From: Styela clava
Taxonomy: Eukaryota > Chordata > Ascidiacea > Stolidobranchia > Styelidae
DNA: 64,000 nucleotides
Reading direction: 5' to 3'
NCBI RefSeq assembly: GCF_964204865.1
Contig: NC_135262.1
Span: forward strand, 14,818,001-14,882,000
In this document: positions 13,634-26,064 of the stretch, piece after piece
Layout of the letters: each line of letters opens with the position of its first letter
Numbering within the stretch: position 1 is the stretch's first letter
Made by a program: the position numbers and the translations under genes
The notes under the pieces: generated by a model
Seen by the model: only the letters and a program-made list of their open reading frames with translations
What the model was told of the DNA's origin: nothing
The model's database searches: none

Positions 13634-13776
13634 TTCAGGATGAAGTCTTTCAAAAATGAAAAATTATTTTTAAAAAATCGTCAGAAACATGTTGAAAACC
13701 CATTATTTAGAGGTTACATCTAAAAAAAATGGCGGAGCTGGAAATCCGAGTGTATTATAGACGGAGCAATTCTTAA
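13634..13776. repeat. Direct repeat copy 2, includes the SIAE stop
   Basis: Partner of 13488-13630. The SIAE stop codon (13703-13705) and the final coding residues lie within this copy. Confidence 0.85.
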
Positions 13777-16700
13777 ATTCACAAGGGGTTAGCTCCCATG
13801 CATATCTCACTTTCTCAGCATACTTGAAATCATCGCTACATTTTTTGCTGCTTATGGTGATCGTATGGTCAGTGGAACCAAGAATTGGAGTTGTAAACCA
13901 AAGTGGACTGTCTGAAGGATCTGTGACTTGACATTTTTCATCTGCACAACAAATCTGTAATAGAGAATAAAGCTGATAAAACCAAATGTTAATGTTTACT
14001 TGAAGTTTGTTGAATATGGCTATGATGAAGAAATACTCAAAATAGGCAAGACTCCTCTGAGTTAGAATACTAATATTAATTAAAGATATTTTTATTACAT
14101 TTCGAGCTTCCACTCTTAACAAGCACTGGTCGGTTACAGCTTTCTTCGTCAACAAGTTCATGCATTTGAAAAAATAACCAGCCAACTAATTCCATACCAG
14201 ACCCGAGACAACCTGACAAAATGCTGTGGTATATCAAATGATTAAATGGTCTTGTCAGCTTTCCTCTTCCAGAATACCTATGAAAATCCTATCCTAAGAA
14301 TCTACCTTTTTGTAAGGACCACAATCTTACAGGTTAGTGCAACCAGAGTGTAGTGGTGATCATGACGTTTGAAACAGATTATGACAACATAGTTAACCAC
14401 TTTGTTAAACAAGTGGACCTTTTTAACCCTTTAAGCCCAAATACAAACATATCTTCAGTTGAGTAAATATGTAACATTTCTTTTGACACTTTTTGTTTAA
14501 ATTTCTGGCTCGTTTCATTTGCTCGCCTGATTCCAATTAGTAACTAATTTGTTTCTATTAGAACCATTTTCATTGTCTGTTATGTTGATCAAGCATTCAA
14601 AATTATTATTCCTATTATTTATTATTCTTTTAGTTAGATCGAATTAGGCGTACATTATGTTTTCTTAGATCAGTCATATTCAGGCCACTCTGACATAAGT
14701 GGGCTCGTTTCAATCAGAGTTGTGAAGTCTGACAAAAAGCTGTTAAAATCTCATGCAATAAAATAAAAAGTCCTCAACTTCTAATCTAAAACTAACTTTG
14801 ATAAAAAATTCTCGACAATATATAACTTGTATACAAAACTTTCAGTTGATTCAGTTTCAAATTATGATTCAGTCTCCTTATAGTCTGAAATTCAACTTAA
14901 GACTCCAGGTTAAAGGTTAAACTTTCATCTCTAAATATGACCCCAATTTTCGTAAATGAGAATACAATTTGAATTCCAGATGCGGTTATTCACTGCACAA
15001 ATGGATGCCATCCTCAATGTTTAACAAGAAGATTCTTTAGCAGAGACATAACATAAATCATCTCACTTTATCTTACCTGAAAGTTGTTGTTGTCAACAAC
15101 AGATAATTGTTGATAGTTGGAATATTCAATCAATATTTCATGTTTTGTGTTTTCAGTTAGTTTTTGAGGAAACGGTCCATCGAAAACCATGGTTCTATGA
15201 TATGCAACAGCAAGAGCACCAGCTACTAGACGGTGTGCAACATCCTGCTTATCACGTGTATGAACACTAAAAATGAAAACCATATTAGTCTTGTTTATTG
15301 TATTCAAATATTTTATATCCGAATTTTCTCTTTGTTACTAAAAATATTATCATGAATTATTCTCGTTTGTTAATAACAATCATCTTTGTGGTTTGTATGT
15401 GCCTGCATGTGAGCAGGTATTAACTATTAATTAATAGGTATTAACATATTTTTAGGTGGGTGAACATATACCATTCCTTTTGGCAACACATCGAGGTTTG
15501 TTTGTCCTTATGACTCAAATTTAATTTGTTTTATTTTATCTGGTTATGAAGTCAAAATATACCTATACTGTTGTACAATACTGAGTTTAAATTCACCAAC
15601 CTCGCATATGGAGAATCATTATCAGGCAAATCGATGGCAACAGCCATGAACGTATTCTCCATTTCAGGATTGGGGACATATCCATAATCCGCTGTTTGAT
15701 GCCAGCGTATCAACTCAAAACTTCCTGATGTTGAAGTTTTATCTCCTATTTGTACAAATCCGAAGGGGAAATCTGGATCCGTTGACATCATTGTGCCTTC
15801 ATACCAGTTTTTTCTCCAACTTTTAATCATTTGAGGGAAAACACACTGATAGGAGTTGGTATGATATGCCTCATTTGATTCTCCTGCATAGAAAAATAAA
15901 AAAATAAACTGCAATTGATATGTATACCCAATTCGTAATAAAGTATTATGTCCCAGCTATGAATTTGGTCAAATATAAGAAACAACTGCCATCTTAGTAG
16001 TGGATTCTGAGTCGCTGGAAATCCTAGAATTGAGCGCGTAAAGAAAAATCAATCAAACTCCTCCAAACGACATTCGAAGCAAGAACTTTCAGATTTTAAA
16101 AACAAGCAGGTCTCAAATATGAATGATAATTCAGAGTATTATAAAGGCATTGGAGACCTGGTACTGCCAAAATGAAATGAACCAAGTTCATAAGACCCAA
16201 ATTCACCACTATATTCTGACGTGTATTTTGTAGATCATGTAGTAACATGGGGGGTAGGAGTGTGATAATACATATAGGGAGCAGTAAGTCATTATTTGGA
16301 CAACAACTTTATGGATGTTTTCCCAAACATCGATTTTCTTGTTTATTTCCGTAATAATGACCAATCGGGAAAAAGCCAAGGATGGCGAAACAAATTGGAT
16401 TTTTTGGAGTCGCTAAGACACCTTGTTCGTTCAGATAGATATTCAAGCATGGTTTTAAACATTGCCTTGTTATAACAGTTTTTAGATGTGTTTTCAAAAA
16501 TTAGTTGTAAATGAAGTATTTTAATTGGTATTAATTGGCTGCGATAGACTAGGCTTGAGTGAGCATGCAGGCGACATGTGGTTGTATATTTTAATTAAAA
16601 TAATGGTTTTGTAAATCAGTTTTTAAAAGTCAACTCTATCAAACACTTGCAAAATAAGTATCCAAAATTTTGCATTAGTAAAGTATAGCGAGAAATTTTC

Positions 16701-19700
16701 CGGGGTCGAGGGTCGGGGAAACATACATTGTCTGTTACCTCTTTCTAATAGAGCGCTATTCCAAACAATTCATCTCAAAATTTGAATTATTATATTTGGA
16801 AATTTCTAATGTAAAATTTTTTCAGATGATAATAAATACAGTTTTCTTTAAAATTTGGAAATTGGGACCAAACTATAATGATATGTACAGCATTTGTTCA
16901 GTCTAAATTAATATCCAAATCACGATTGATATAAATCAATTATACTTATACAAGAATCGCTCCAGGAGCATGGTACTTACCTTGGTACCACAGAACTCCC
17001 TTGATTGTCATATTAATCAGAGGATGTATCTGTGCATTCCATATTTTACTATTATCCCAGTATCCAGTAAACCCATCATTATCATAAGCTGATGGAATTT
17101 CATCACTAAAACAAAGTAGGGTAATGTTATTTTTTAGCAATACTCTTAACTTCCATCTCAAGTAGTGTGTTAAAGTCAAAAGTAAAATAAATATATCTCC
17201 ACTCTAATATAAACAGTCACAGCAGTATTTTTTTACTTGAGAAATGAAAGATATGGCCTAAATTCAGAGCTGGGATTCCAGAGTTGTTTTCCCAGTTGTT
17301 GGAAGTAGAGTCAAAGCCAAGTTTATCATAATAAAATGAGCTGGAGTTTATTAGCCTCTTATAGTCTATGTTACCTGATGTAATGCGTCTGGCTAAAACA
17401 AACATAATAAATCACTCAGAGCTGGATTGGTAGTTAATGAATTGGTTAGTTAATGTTGCAAAGCTGCCATAAATTTTAGTGGCTTCAGCCTTTGATCTTT
17501 TAACATTTTGTTACATTCATAATTTTGCAATACTTCATACAAATATTAATTCAGCTTGCGACCTTTTTCAAAATTTGATTTCTAATATTAATTGGGATGT
17601 TCCCCCAGGCCACCTGATATTATTAAAAATTATTCTTACTTGCTTGTTTCATTACAAACATCAAAAACTTCAGGAGGAGCCCAAGGTTCGACTGGTGTTC
17701 CACCCCATGTACTTGCAACTAAACCTAGAAAAATGATTATAAGTTAATTTTTATAATTCTTACAAGAAAAAGATGAATGTAATGAGTTTCAAGCATTGCA
17801 AATGGGAGAAATATTATTATATGATATGCAGACTAGCTAATAAATGATTCTGTTCAAAAGCTATATTGAAACCCTAAATGAACAAAAATTCGAATAATGT
17901 GACTTCTAAATAAATCATCAAAATTTTAATACTAAATGGGAATATTCTTACCTATTGGTATCTTCAACTCATCATATAAATATTTCCCGAACAACCAACA
18001 AACAGCAGAAAAATAGCTCCAGTCTTTCCCTCCAACAGTTTCTGAAATGAAAAATGACAACTTTATTTACGAACCTTGACCTCTTCCAAGTTTCCATGTC
18101 AGATATGGATATAGTTAACCGGATAATTGTATTCATGGACTATAATAAGATATATAGATATAATAAGAAAGCTTATTAGATGGCATAATCATACAAGATA
18201 ATATAACTCTCGTCCGGTTACTAGTTCATGTCAGCTTTGGGATTAGTTAGTCATTTTTTTTTTTTTGGATGCATGGTGGTGGAGGAAGCCGTAACAGTGG
18301 CGGTGAGGAGTCTAGTAATTTGACACTCAGGATCTAGGATTCGGACACATGCAGGGTAATCAAAGTGCGATGACAAGCATATTCCTAATGCTTAGCATGA
18401 TACGGATACTAAGCATGATAAAGAAGTGGAGTAAACAAGCATTGGGTTGATTTGCCTGATTGGTAAAACAAGTCCAAACTAGGTGCCTAAAGTGGTTATA
18501 TGCTCTACATCAGTGCTTCCAAATTAGCCCGTCTCCTATCAAGCCTCGACTTGAGTTGATAATATCAAATATGCACGCTCAAGTTTTGCATTAATTGTAA
18601 ATTGCATGTGGATTGGATACATTGTTTCTTTTCTCATATATTATTAACATTTCATTGTGGGTTGCAAGAAAAAATGGTAATAAAAGTAGGTCGCGAACTG
18701 AGAAAGGTTGTAAAGCGCTGCTTCACATGACAATTTTTAGTTACTTAACAACTAGTAAATATAAAAATGTACAATGTACATAAGGGATTCCACTTTGTAG
18801 GTAAATAAAATCATAGGTTAAAAATATAACTGAAATTGTACATTCAGCTAATTTTTGTATTTTTTATGAAGTGATAAATATACAATGCATTGGCACTCAG
18901 TCATTACATGCTATAGTATACATTCTAAATCCACAATAATAGACATCGGACTAACAGAAAAACATATTAGTATATTTGTATATAGTATCACTGTTTGCAC
19001 AACACGTCAACACAAAGGAATTCTATTTTTTACAGTATTCCATTACACTGTGACTGTAGTACACCAAATCAACAATAAAGATAATTTCCTAAAATCAAAA
19101 ATTTTGCAAAACCAGACTGAGACACAGTTATATATTCTCATCAATGAAATGTGGTTTCATCAGGTTAATTTATAAAGATGGTATATGGTGCAAATGCAAT
19201 ATTGATTGTGCAGAGTATTTTAATCATTAATTAAAAATGATTAAGATTCAAACCAATGCTTGTGATCGACCTATGGTATGCGAGATGGCCGATAAAATAA
19301 ACATGCAAGGCTTTTAATAAGTTGCGACCAGCAGATGTTACTTTACTAACTGCAGGGTTGTTTTAATAACACAATGATTCAAATGAAATGTGTTAAATTT
19401 AGATGATTCTTTCAAATATACATTTGCTTCAAGCAAGGTTAGGAGTCGTGAGTACTTCGCCACAAGGAAATATATATATATATATATATCACCACCACTA
19501 ACTCTGACACAATAAGAAATAAAACTTGACTCATTAAGAATATAACAATAATTGTATACAATTGATCCATCTTTTACTCTATCAACTGATTCAGCCTTTT
19601 TTATGATATATGATTTTGAAGTCTTATAAATTTGCCCAAATATGCTCTTTTGCAATGAAATGCTCTGGCAACAGTTAATCGAAAACAGATGAAAAAAAGA

Positions 19701-22280
19701 CGTACCTGGTGAAGGAATGGACCACGATTCTTCAATGACAGATATATCATACAAAGGATCATCAGAGAAGTTTTGATTAACTGTAAATAATCTAATATCC
19801 TTATAATTGACGGTTTCTTTCAATTCTTCTGAGGAATTGTACACCTGAAGTGTAAACGAAAAATAACCTGTGCATAAGACTTGATTGGCCTTTTTCGTAT
19901 AATTCATAAAATCCATATTAAATATGTATCATTGACACTGCCTATTCCAAACTTGGTTTCTAGTGCAATTACCAGGCTGTTGCTAAAACATAAGCATCAG
20001 AACAATTAGACATATTGCCAAGGACTTTACCATTGGGCAATAGGATGAAGAGAAACAGGGCTTTAGTCAAATACAAGGAAGCCACTAATCTGCATTTTTA
20101 ATACATGCTCGCCCAAAACAGAGTCTATGGCTCTTTAAAGTGGAAAGACTATTTTTGAAAGAGTTACAACTAACCACAGATGGCTAACGACTATATATTT
20201 ATTGTATTTGCAAAAGATAGTGATTCTTGGGAGAAATTCATGCTCCATTGACAAGTGGGAAACCATGAGCAAAATAGCTTCCATCAACTTTTCATGTATT
20301 TGACAACTTCTATTTCAAAAAAAGTTACAAAATAAAATAATGAACGAATCGAGGCCGTTTTGATTGAAATTACCATGCAATTTTAAATGAAAGTATCATA
20401 TTGCTTACTTCTTAAAAATGCTCCAAAGAAAATTGTTTTAAAACCTTTTGATTAGAAAATATATAGGTGATCAAGATAATCTACTTACCATACTCATTGT
20501 AAAGACCATATTACTTTGTCCGCTGCAGACATACACCTCGCCAAATAATAGATTTTTCAACAAAATCCATTGTAAACTTCCAAAATGATCATGAACTCCT
20601 TGAATATCAGAAGTTGAACCAGCAGGCTGTGGCTTGATTTTCACCATCCATATACCTCTGTCAGGAAACCCTGTGTGAATTGTAAATAATAAAAATACAA
20701 TTCATATTCATGTACATTAATACAACATTTACCTAAGACCCATATGGTCATTAGATTGCAAAAATATAGATGGGAAAAAAAAATTCGAAGCTTTGTTTGA
20801 AAATTACGGATAAAATATTATTTTTATACTGATGGGGAGGAAAGTCGATGAGAAAACTTAATTATATGGCAAACCACAATCACTAATCCGTTTAACAGTC
20901 TATGGCGAGTATGGGATTGGTTAGCCAGTTGTTTGCTTCAGATGCATAGACTTGAAAGTGGAGATAGTCGTAGCCGACCAGCGGCTATGTAAACCACCCT
21001 ACACCAATGAGGAGTGCAGAAATCTTCATAATTAACCCCCACGGCCACAGGATTCAAACCTGCAAACCCACGCAGAGTAATCCGAGGTGCGATGGGCCGA
21101 TGGCAAACGTAATCCTAAAGCATGATGAATCACCCGCCAGGCGACTATGCTTCAAAGGTTGTTTGGTTTGTGCATGAAACCTTGAACCAAATCTTTATGA
21201 TGATACCTACCAGAGTGAACTTTTACTTTAGTGCTGTATACATCTTGAACGTTTACAGAAATATTGACAGTGGCTCCTGGAGTTCCATATCCCCATATAA
21301 CAGCACTATGTGGCTCCATTTGCAAAACCATGTTATTTTGATAATATGATGCAAATGCAAAGGTGACTTCTGTCTGCTGATGAGGCTTCTTAGCTAAAAC
21401 AAAAATTACCAATTTCAAAAAGGTTAAACACTTTCAATTGGTTTCATAGTGTGATTAAATTTAATCATTTTCTTGATTTCAATTCCTTGTTTATATCCTT
21501 TTCAGGTCCTTTCTCATAAAAATCACAAAAGAATTCCATTTTCAAGTTATTCCGTTAGCTCAGAATTTAGAGGCATTAGAGCTGAAGCCGAAACAGTTTA
21601 TCGGCTACGCCTACTGGTATGCCTACTTCGGTGCAAGAATTCTCATTAAACCGCGGAACTTGCAGAAGCCTCAAAGCCACAACCCTTACAGGACTGCCTT
21701 AGATCAGTTATTTCAGTATTTGAGCAGGTATTGTGAGGCGTTCACTTCGCTCAGTCGCTAGACCCGAAGAATGCAGTAATGTAGGTAGAGTCTAATATTT
21801 TAGGCGAGGTTTGGATAAAAATTACCACCATGTTACGCCTTCAGTACTTCCAGACTTCTGTTTGTCTATACTTTTATCTCTTGCTGTTCAGCTGTCTTTG
21901 CCTAATGTCAGAATGCAGGGGTCTCATGTAGTTTTGTACCTAACATACTTCTAGTGGGCGTAGCATAACAATTTTTTCACGTATCAATCCTAACCCCCAC
22001 CTGACTATGCCATTCAAAAATTACGTCTACAAAACTACATGAGACCCAAATGCAGTAATGTCTGAATGTGGTGCAACCTTCTGACCACGCAATGCAATTT
22101 TCTTACGCCAAGATTTAATTAAGTACGGTACCGGTACCGTGTGCTAGGTTAGCTAGCAGCTTATAGTTAATAATAATACAGTTTACCTGCAAATTTATCC
22201 ATGCGAAGAATCCTTTGATTTGCATTAACAAAGATTATTGTTGCCAAAACAATAACCAGAGATCCAAAAGCATGCTTCAT
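13703..22280 (-). CDS. SIAE: Sialate O-acetylesterase, 11 exons, 546 residues
   Basis: The enzyme removes O-acetyl groups from sialic acids and acts in the lysosomal or secreted compartment. Exons in transcript order: 22280-22187, 21393-21211, 20670-20489, 19844-19706, 18041-17952, 17724-17640, 17392-17375, 17105-16981, 15883-15601, 15266-15077, 13954-13703. They sum to 1641 nt with matching phases and GT/AG borders throughout. Exon 1 encodes a signal peptide of about 20 residues, so the start at 22280 is well placed. Family motifs are visible: the nucleophile in GQSNM (Ser about 145, exon 3), FSAVCWLFG (exon 5), GGTPVEPW (exon 6), WYQGESN across exons 8/9, RWHQTADYGYVPNPE (exon 9), and the likely catalytic His about 402 in VHTRDK (exon 10). 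Length is close to vertebrate SIAE (about 520). The weakest part is exons 6-8. An 18-nt micro-exon 7 gives the only model I found with consistent phases and strong donors; a longer exon at 17217-17392 is open but forces a poor donor. Confidence 0.92.
16535..16735. repeat. Diverged fragment of the 6884-type hAT element
   Basis: Inside SIAE intron 8. It shares TTTTCCGGGGTC plus GGTCGGGGAAA and a GATAGACTAGGCT segment with the hAT element interior (about 8020-8230). It is clearly more diverged than the two tandem copies, so it is an older insertion of the same family. Confidence 0.65.
18246..18425 (-). repeat. tRNA-derived SINE-like repeat in SIAE intron 4
   Basis: The reverse complement contains a B-box-like GTGTCCGAATCC preceded by a tRNA-like AGCATTAGGAATATGC segment. 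The plus strand has GGAGGAAGCCGTAACAG and a poly-T run (18247-18266) that would be the A-rich tail. The same layout recurs at 20935-21130. This suggests a tRNA-headed SINE on the minus strand. Confidence 0.55.
20935..21130 (-). repeat. tRNA-derived SINE-like repeat in SIAE intron 2
   Basis: It contains GGATTCAAACCTGC (reverse complement GCAGGTTTGAATCC, B-box-like), AGTAATCCGAGGTGCGATG and AATCCTAAAGCATGATG. It is homologous in order to 18246-18425. The shared module GTAGCCGACCAGCGGCTA also appears in weaker form at 21575-21610 and 7500-7530. Confidence 0.55.
21560..21700. repeat. Weak SINE-family fragment in SIAE intron 1
   Basis: The stretch GAAGCCGAAACAGTTTATCG followed by GCTACG resembles the GGAAGCCGTAACCGAC..CGGCTACG module of the two SINE-like copies nearby. 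The similarity is short and judged by eye. Confidence 0.35.
21919..22047. mobile_element. Short palindromic MITE in SIAE intron 1
   Basis: The ends GGGTCTCATGTAGTTTTGTA and its reverse complement form 20-bp perfect inverted repeats. The flanks GAATGCAG (21911-21918) and AAATGCAG (22048-22055) match at 7 of 8 positions, as an 8-bp target duplication. There is no coding capacity. Confidence 0.75.
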
Positions 22281-22583
22281 CGTAGTTTTATAAAGTAAAA
22301 CGAATTACCTTGCAATAACGATTCGAACAATTACCAAGCTGCCAAGTGCCTAATACAGTAATACTCAAATGATAAAATATGATACAGCAAATACAGAATA
22401 ATGATTAAAAGTAAATAAATTAAACAGAACGCGCCCCCGACACACCTCTTTGCTCGGCCCAATGCACAGCAAGTCACGAGGGGAATGTGCAAGAGAATTG
22501 CTGGATCTTCGGCGCCGTAGGGTGGTCCAAAGTGACTATAAACCAAGTGAGGACATGCCTTGGTAACGTTATAAGCGCTCGTG

Positions 22584-22591
22584 TGACGTCA
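22584..22591. promoter_or_regulatory. Palindromic CRE-like site TGACGTCA
   Basis: A perfect cAMP-response-element palindrome about 300 bp upstream of the SIAE start, inside the left end of the inverted-terminus element. One match in 64 kb of AT-rich DNA is not by itself strong evidence. Position relative to the gene is the only support. Confidence 0.3.
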
Positions 22592-24619
22592 CACCAGCCA
22601 TTTTGGGTCTAGCTAGAGTGTATCGCTGTATGATCCTAACTAAGTGATTTAAACCTGCGATCGTTAAACAGCTGAATAACAAAAAAACGATGCTCAATAA
22701 TTCGGACCAAACTTTCGCAGCGGCAAAACGAATGAGCAATCTTCTGAAAAATTAATTATCCGCAGATGTTTCTCGGATAACTCGGCTCGGCGGTATGGTC
22801 AGCATATACGAAGTTAAGGTTAAAGTCATCCAACTTCACTCAATAAATCAACACTCCAATAAAACCAAAATATTAAACAAAAAGATACACATTTTCTTAT
22901 TAAAATATTATAAAATTTCTGATGTAAGTATCGCTACTTGCACAGAACCTATTTTAACAAACTGACAGAACTACAATACAAATTATACTACAGAAACTTG
23001 CACTATTTTTGCGGTACATGTCATAATACTAAAATATGCGTATCGCAAATTTTCAACAAGGTGTACATTGCCAAAATAATATTAAAAAAATATACTACAT
23101 GCATGGAATGAAGGATAACGACGTATATCAAGTTTACAAGAACATCTAATAATCTGGAGTGTATAAAATAATATATTATCTATCAACTATTTGACTTGAG
23201 CTCTTGCAGCAGGTCTACTAGCATACCGTTTTTTGATAACTTCAGATGTCTCCTCTTTTGCGTGAATATTTAACCTTAAATTGAGAAACGTTTCAAAATT
23301 TTGAAAGCGATATTGCGGCAAGATGGGAAATTATATTTCAAGCAACTTTATCTGTCAGAAAAGTAACAGGCGAACATATATTATGAAAGGCTTAATATTT
23401 GCGCGAAATATAGTTTATACTTCGCGCGAAAATACGATTGCTTTTTTGGATGGGTGGCATAAATATTGGGTAAAACTATCCATTTTCAAATATTTATCAG
23501 GTGTGTAAGACCTAAAAAGAGTTAGTAAAGATTGTGGGCATTCATCGGGATTGACCCTTTCCATAGAAACAAACAAACAATTTGAACCCAGTGTCTTTAT
23601 AGGGTTCCCCCGGAAACATCAGGGCTAATTTTTCACTGTTGGATATTGATAAAATTACAATTAAGTTTTATCAACGAGAACGTAGAAGACATGATGGCGT
23701 CGCTAGATCACCTAGTAAATATTTTACATTTTCTGACTCAAAGAATCGAAATATCCTGCCAATAATAAATGGTAAGAGCTGCAACACCAGTCGCGGCGGC
23801 TGGTTTTCAAATTTTGTACCTTATTATGTACATGCTTCGATGAAATTCATTAGGCCGCACAATGTGCTAGCCATGAAACCGTTTACATTCTATAATTTTT
23901 GGAGCAACAGCTCGTTAAATTAAGAAACATATTTCCGAGAAAATTTATTTCATCAGCTTCTGGGATGATTAATGTAAAACGCAGGCTTCAAAAGTTTGGC
24001 ATGGTGTGAACAGGTATCATAATACCAGTTCAAATAGTACCTGATTTAAACCTATGCATTAGGTTAATGACGTTTCACACTTGCGAAGGAAAGCGATATG
24101 TGTTTTTCATACGGAACGTTGATACTTAATTGCGTAACGAAGTAATTTGGGAACGTTGTTGTTAAACTCAAGTTGGCGCAGTGGACATGTCAAGAATTGG
24201 AGAACATTGAATGAAAAAACTTACAATAAATACAATTTTACTGGTGCACGACAAATTATATCTAATGTCGAAAGCTATGCTCAACCTATGCAAATGTGTC
24301 GATGTCATATTATTTTAAAACAAGCAAATCGAAGTTTTTGTTATTTAATTCGAAAGCTTTTCAAAAAAAATTTCACGCTTTTCAATTTTGCCGATTTTTG
24401 TATGATAATCGCGACATTTTATCTTCATCTCCTAATTATAATTATACTCCTAGATTGTCTTTCAAACAATATAAAACTTATCTGCATCTAATATAAGGTT
24501 CGTGAGATATGAGGTTTCAAAGATGCATAACTCACACCTGATGATAAGATAACTATCGCAACTTTCACGAAACCGCACGATACCAGTATGATTCCACGAG
24601 ACAAATACCAAAAAAAAAA

Positions 24620-24870
24620 CAAGAGAGCTATGCTCAAATATATGGACACGTAGCGCTACCTAAAGGCAATAATTTTGATGACGTCATAGCAAAAAAAAAG
24701 TAATAGCCTTCTGAAGAAAATTTTTATCTTTAACTATGGAAAAATTTCAAAGCAATTGGTCCAGTAATCAAAGAGAAAATGAATTTTTTAAAAACGTGTC
24801 AAAGAACAACAACAACAACAACAACATAATATTAAAACGATCGCTATGTCTACTACGTGTCCAATAATGA
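24620..24870 (+). repeat. SINE-like repeat with (AAC)n tail
   Basis: It begins CAAGAGAGCTATGCTCAA, includes TTTTGATGACGTCATAGC, and carries CAACAACAACAACAACAAC near its 3' part followed by ACGATCGCTATGTC. A second clear copy is at 28308-28573, a reverse-oriented 3' part at 60110-60290, and a short head fragment at 4864. Shared order across copies defines a dispersed family. Confidence 0.7.
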
Positions 24871-25055
24871 AATTACCCGAATAAAATGAAAAACAGTAAA
24901 AATCTTCAAACAAATTGACGAACGAGACCTTCTCACGAAGCTAAAACAAACCGACGATGCCGCGTTCCCCCGATTCGTTGGACCCAATATGACGTTCAAT
25001 ACGCACCATTGCACTCGGTGTCTCCACTTGGTTTATAGTCACTTTGGGGTGGTCC

Positions 25056-25351
25056 ATGCATATGAAACAAATAACTGACATTCATTCAATCCGCTATTGT
25101 ATAATAGGAAGATTAATGAATATTTTTCAATGATTTCAAGATCCTAATTTCTGTGCAGCGATGCGGTTTTTGTATAATTTGCATACTTTTTTCGTTGAAT
25201 TAAATTAAGTGTTTTTCTTCGTAGTAGTATATATTTACGATTTGTGGCATTAAGGAAAGATTGATTGTTTTTGGTAGATGCGTTGCGTCAATATCGGCGG
25301 TAGAATCTATTTCATTTCGCAAACGGCCCGGCATATAAGTAGCATACCATG
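25056..25351. other. Spacer between elements
   Basis: AT-rich sequence with no recognised feature. The reverse-strand open frame at 25200-25418 runs into the neighbouring MITE terminus and is not considered a gene. Confidence 0.4.
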
Positions 25352-25359
25352 GTGTATAA

Positions 25360-25827
25360 CAGTAGTCGGCAACTTTTTGTCGGGCCGCATAAATTTTTAG
25401 AAAGTAAAAACCAAACATATAGTCGATGAATCCCTACTTTTTCGTATAGTTTGTCAAATTTGAATTGAGTTTTACTTCAAGAATATATTTTTATAAAAAT
25501 CAAGCAGTGATACATCTTCGAATAGAATATGGATTGTCTTTCCTCATTGCATTGCATTTTTTCTGCGCCATTCAACCCGCAGCACCCAGTATCAACTTTT
25601 CCGTGTCTTGTTTCCAGTTGTCTAATTATAATTAAATCGTAAGCTCATCAAATAAGTAACTGTTCATGAACTGTTGGGTTATACTGTAATCTAATCTCAC
25701 GTGTCTGACAATAAATTCTGTTACGTAAAGAATATAATGGCGAAAACAGCCGGTTTGTTGATATTATTCAGTGAAGCATCTCGGGCCGAATTATTTTACT
25801 CCGCGGGCCGTGGGTTGCCGACCCCTG
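25360..25827. mobile_element. hAT MITE (468 bp) with perfect 8-bp duplication
   Basis: The left end is CAGTAGTCGGCAAC and the right end, reverse-complemented, is CAGGGGTCGGCAACCC. GTGTATAA flanks it exactly on both sides (25352-25359 and 25828-25835). Subterminal CGGGCCGCA-type sequence is present at both ends, and there is no coding capacity. Its right duplication is also the left duplication of the next MITE. Confidence 0.92.
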
Positions 25828-25835
25828 GTGTATAA

Positions 25836-26064
25836 CATGGAGGGAAAATTACGGCCAGCGGGTTGGATCCAGCCCATCGAAGTTTTTCATCCGGCTCAGT
25901 TGTGTCTGCTGGAATTACGACTATACTTTTTATGGATATAAATTTCCGTTAAAATAGCGTCATGAGGACGATACTTATTACTATATAAACGTTAGCATAG
26001 CTGCTGTAAATAAACTACTATAGACTGTAACTGGCCCACTCAGAAAGGTAATTGCGCACCCCTG
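25836..26064. mobile_element. Second hAT-like MITE (229 bp), abutting the first
   Basis: The left end is CATGGAGGGAAAATTACGG and the right end, reverse-complemented, is CAGGGGTGCGCAATTACC. The flanks are GTGTATAA (25828-25835) and GTGTAGAA (26065-26072), 7 of 8 matching. The most economical history is that this element inserted first and the 468-bp MITE later used its left target duplication as its own target. Confidence 0.75.

Larger units (their letters stand above)
22529..25047. mobile_element. 2.5-kb element with inverted termini upstream of SIAE
   Basis: Left end AAAGTGACTATAAACCAAGT (22529-22548). The right end, reverse-complemented, is CCAAAGTGACTATAAACCAA (25047 inward). GGTGGTCC flanks both sides (22521-22528 and 25048-25055), so an 8-bp target duplication is likely, although one or two terminal bases are ambiguous. 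No transposase was recognised inside; the open frames at 23639-23923 and 24147-24491 have no known motifs. A SINE (24620-24870) is nested near the right end. The left terminus lies about 250 bp upstream of the SIAE start codon, so the element may supply or interrupt the SIAE promoter. Confidence 0.6.

Noticed and set aside
17217..17392. Full 17217-17392 open stretch as a SIAE exon
   Set aside because: Joining it to exon 8 needs a weak GTGACT donor and adds about 50 residues not expected in the family; the 18-nt exon model fits phases and length better.
24807..24829. CRISPR-like or satellite array at the CAACAACAAC run
   Set aside because: It is a simple trinucleotide tail of a SINE-like repeat in animal DNA; there are no spaced repeats.
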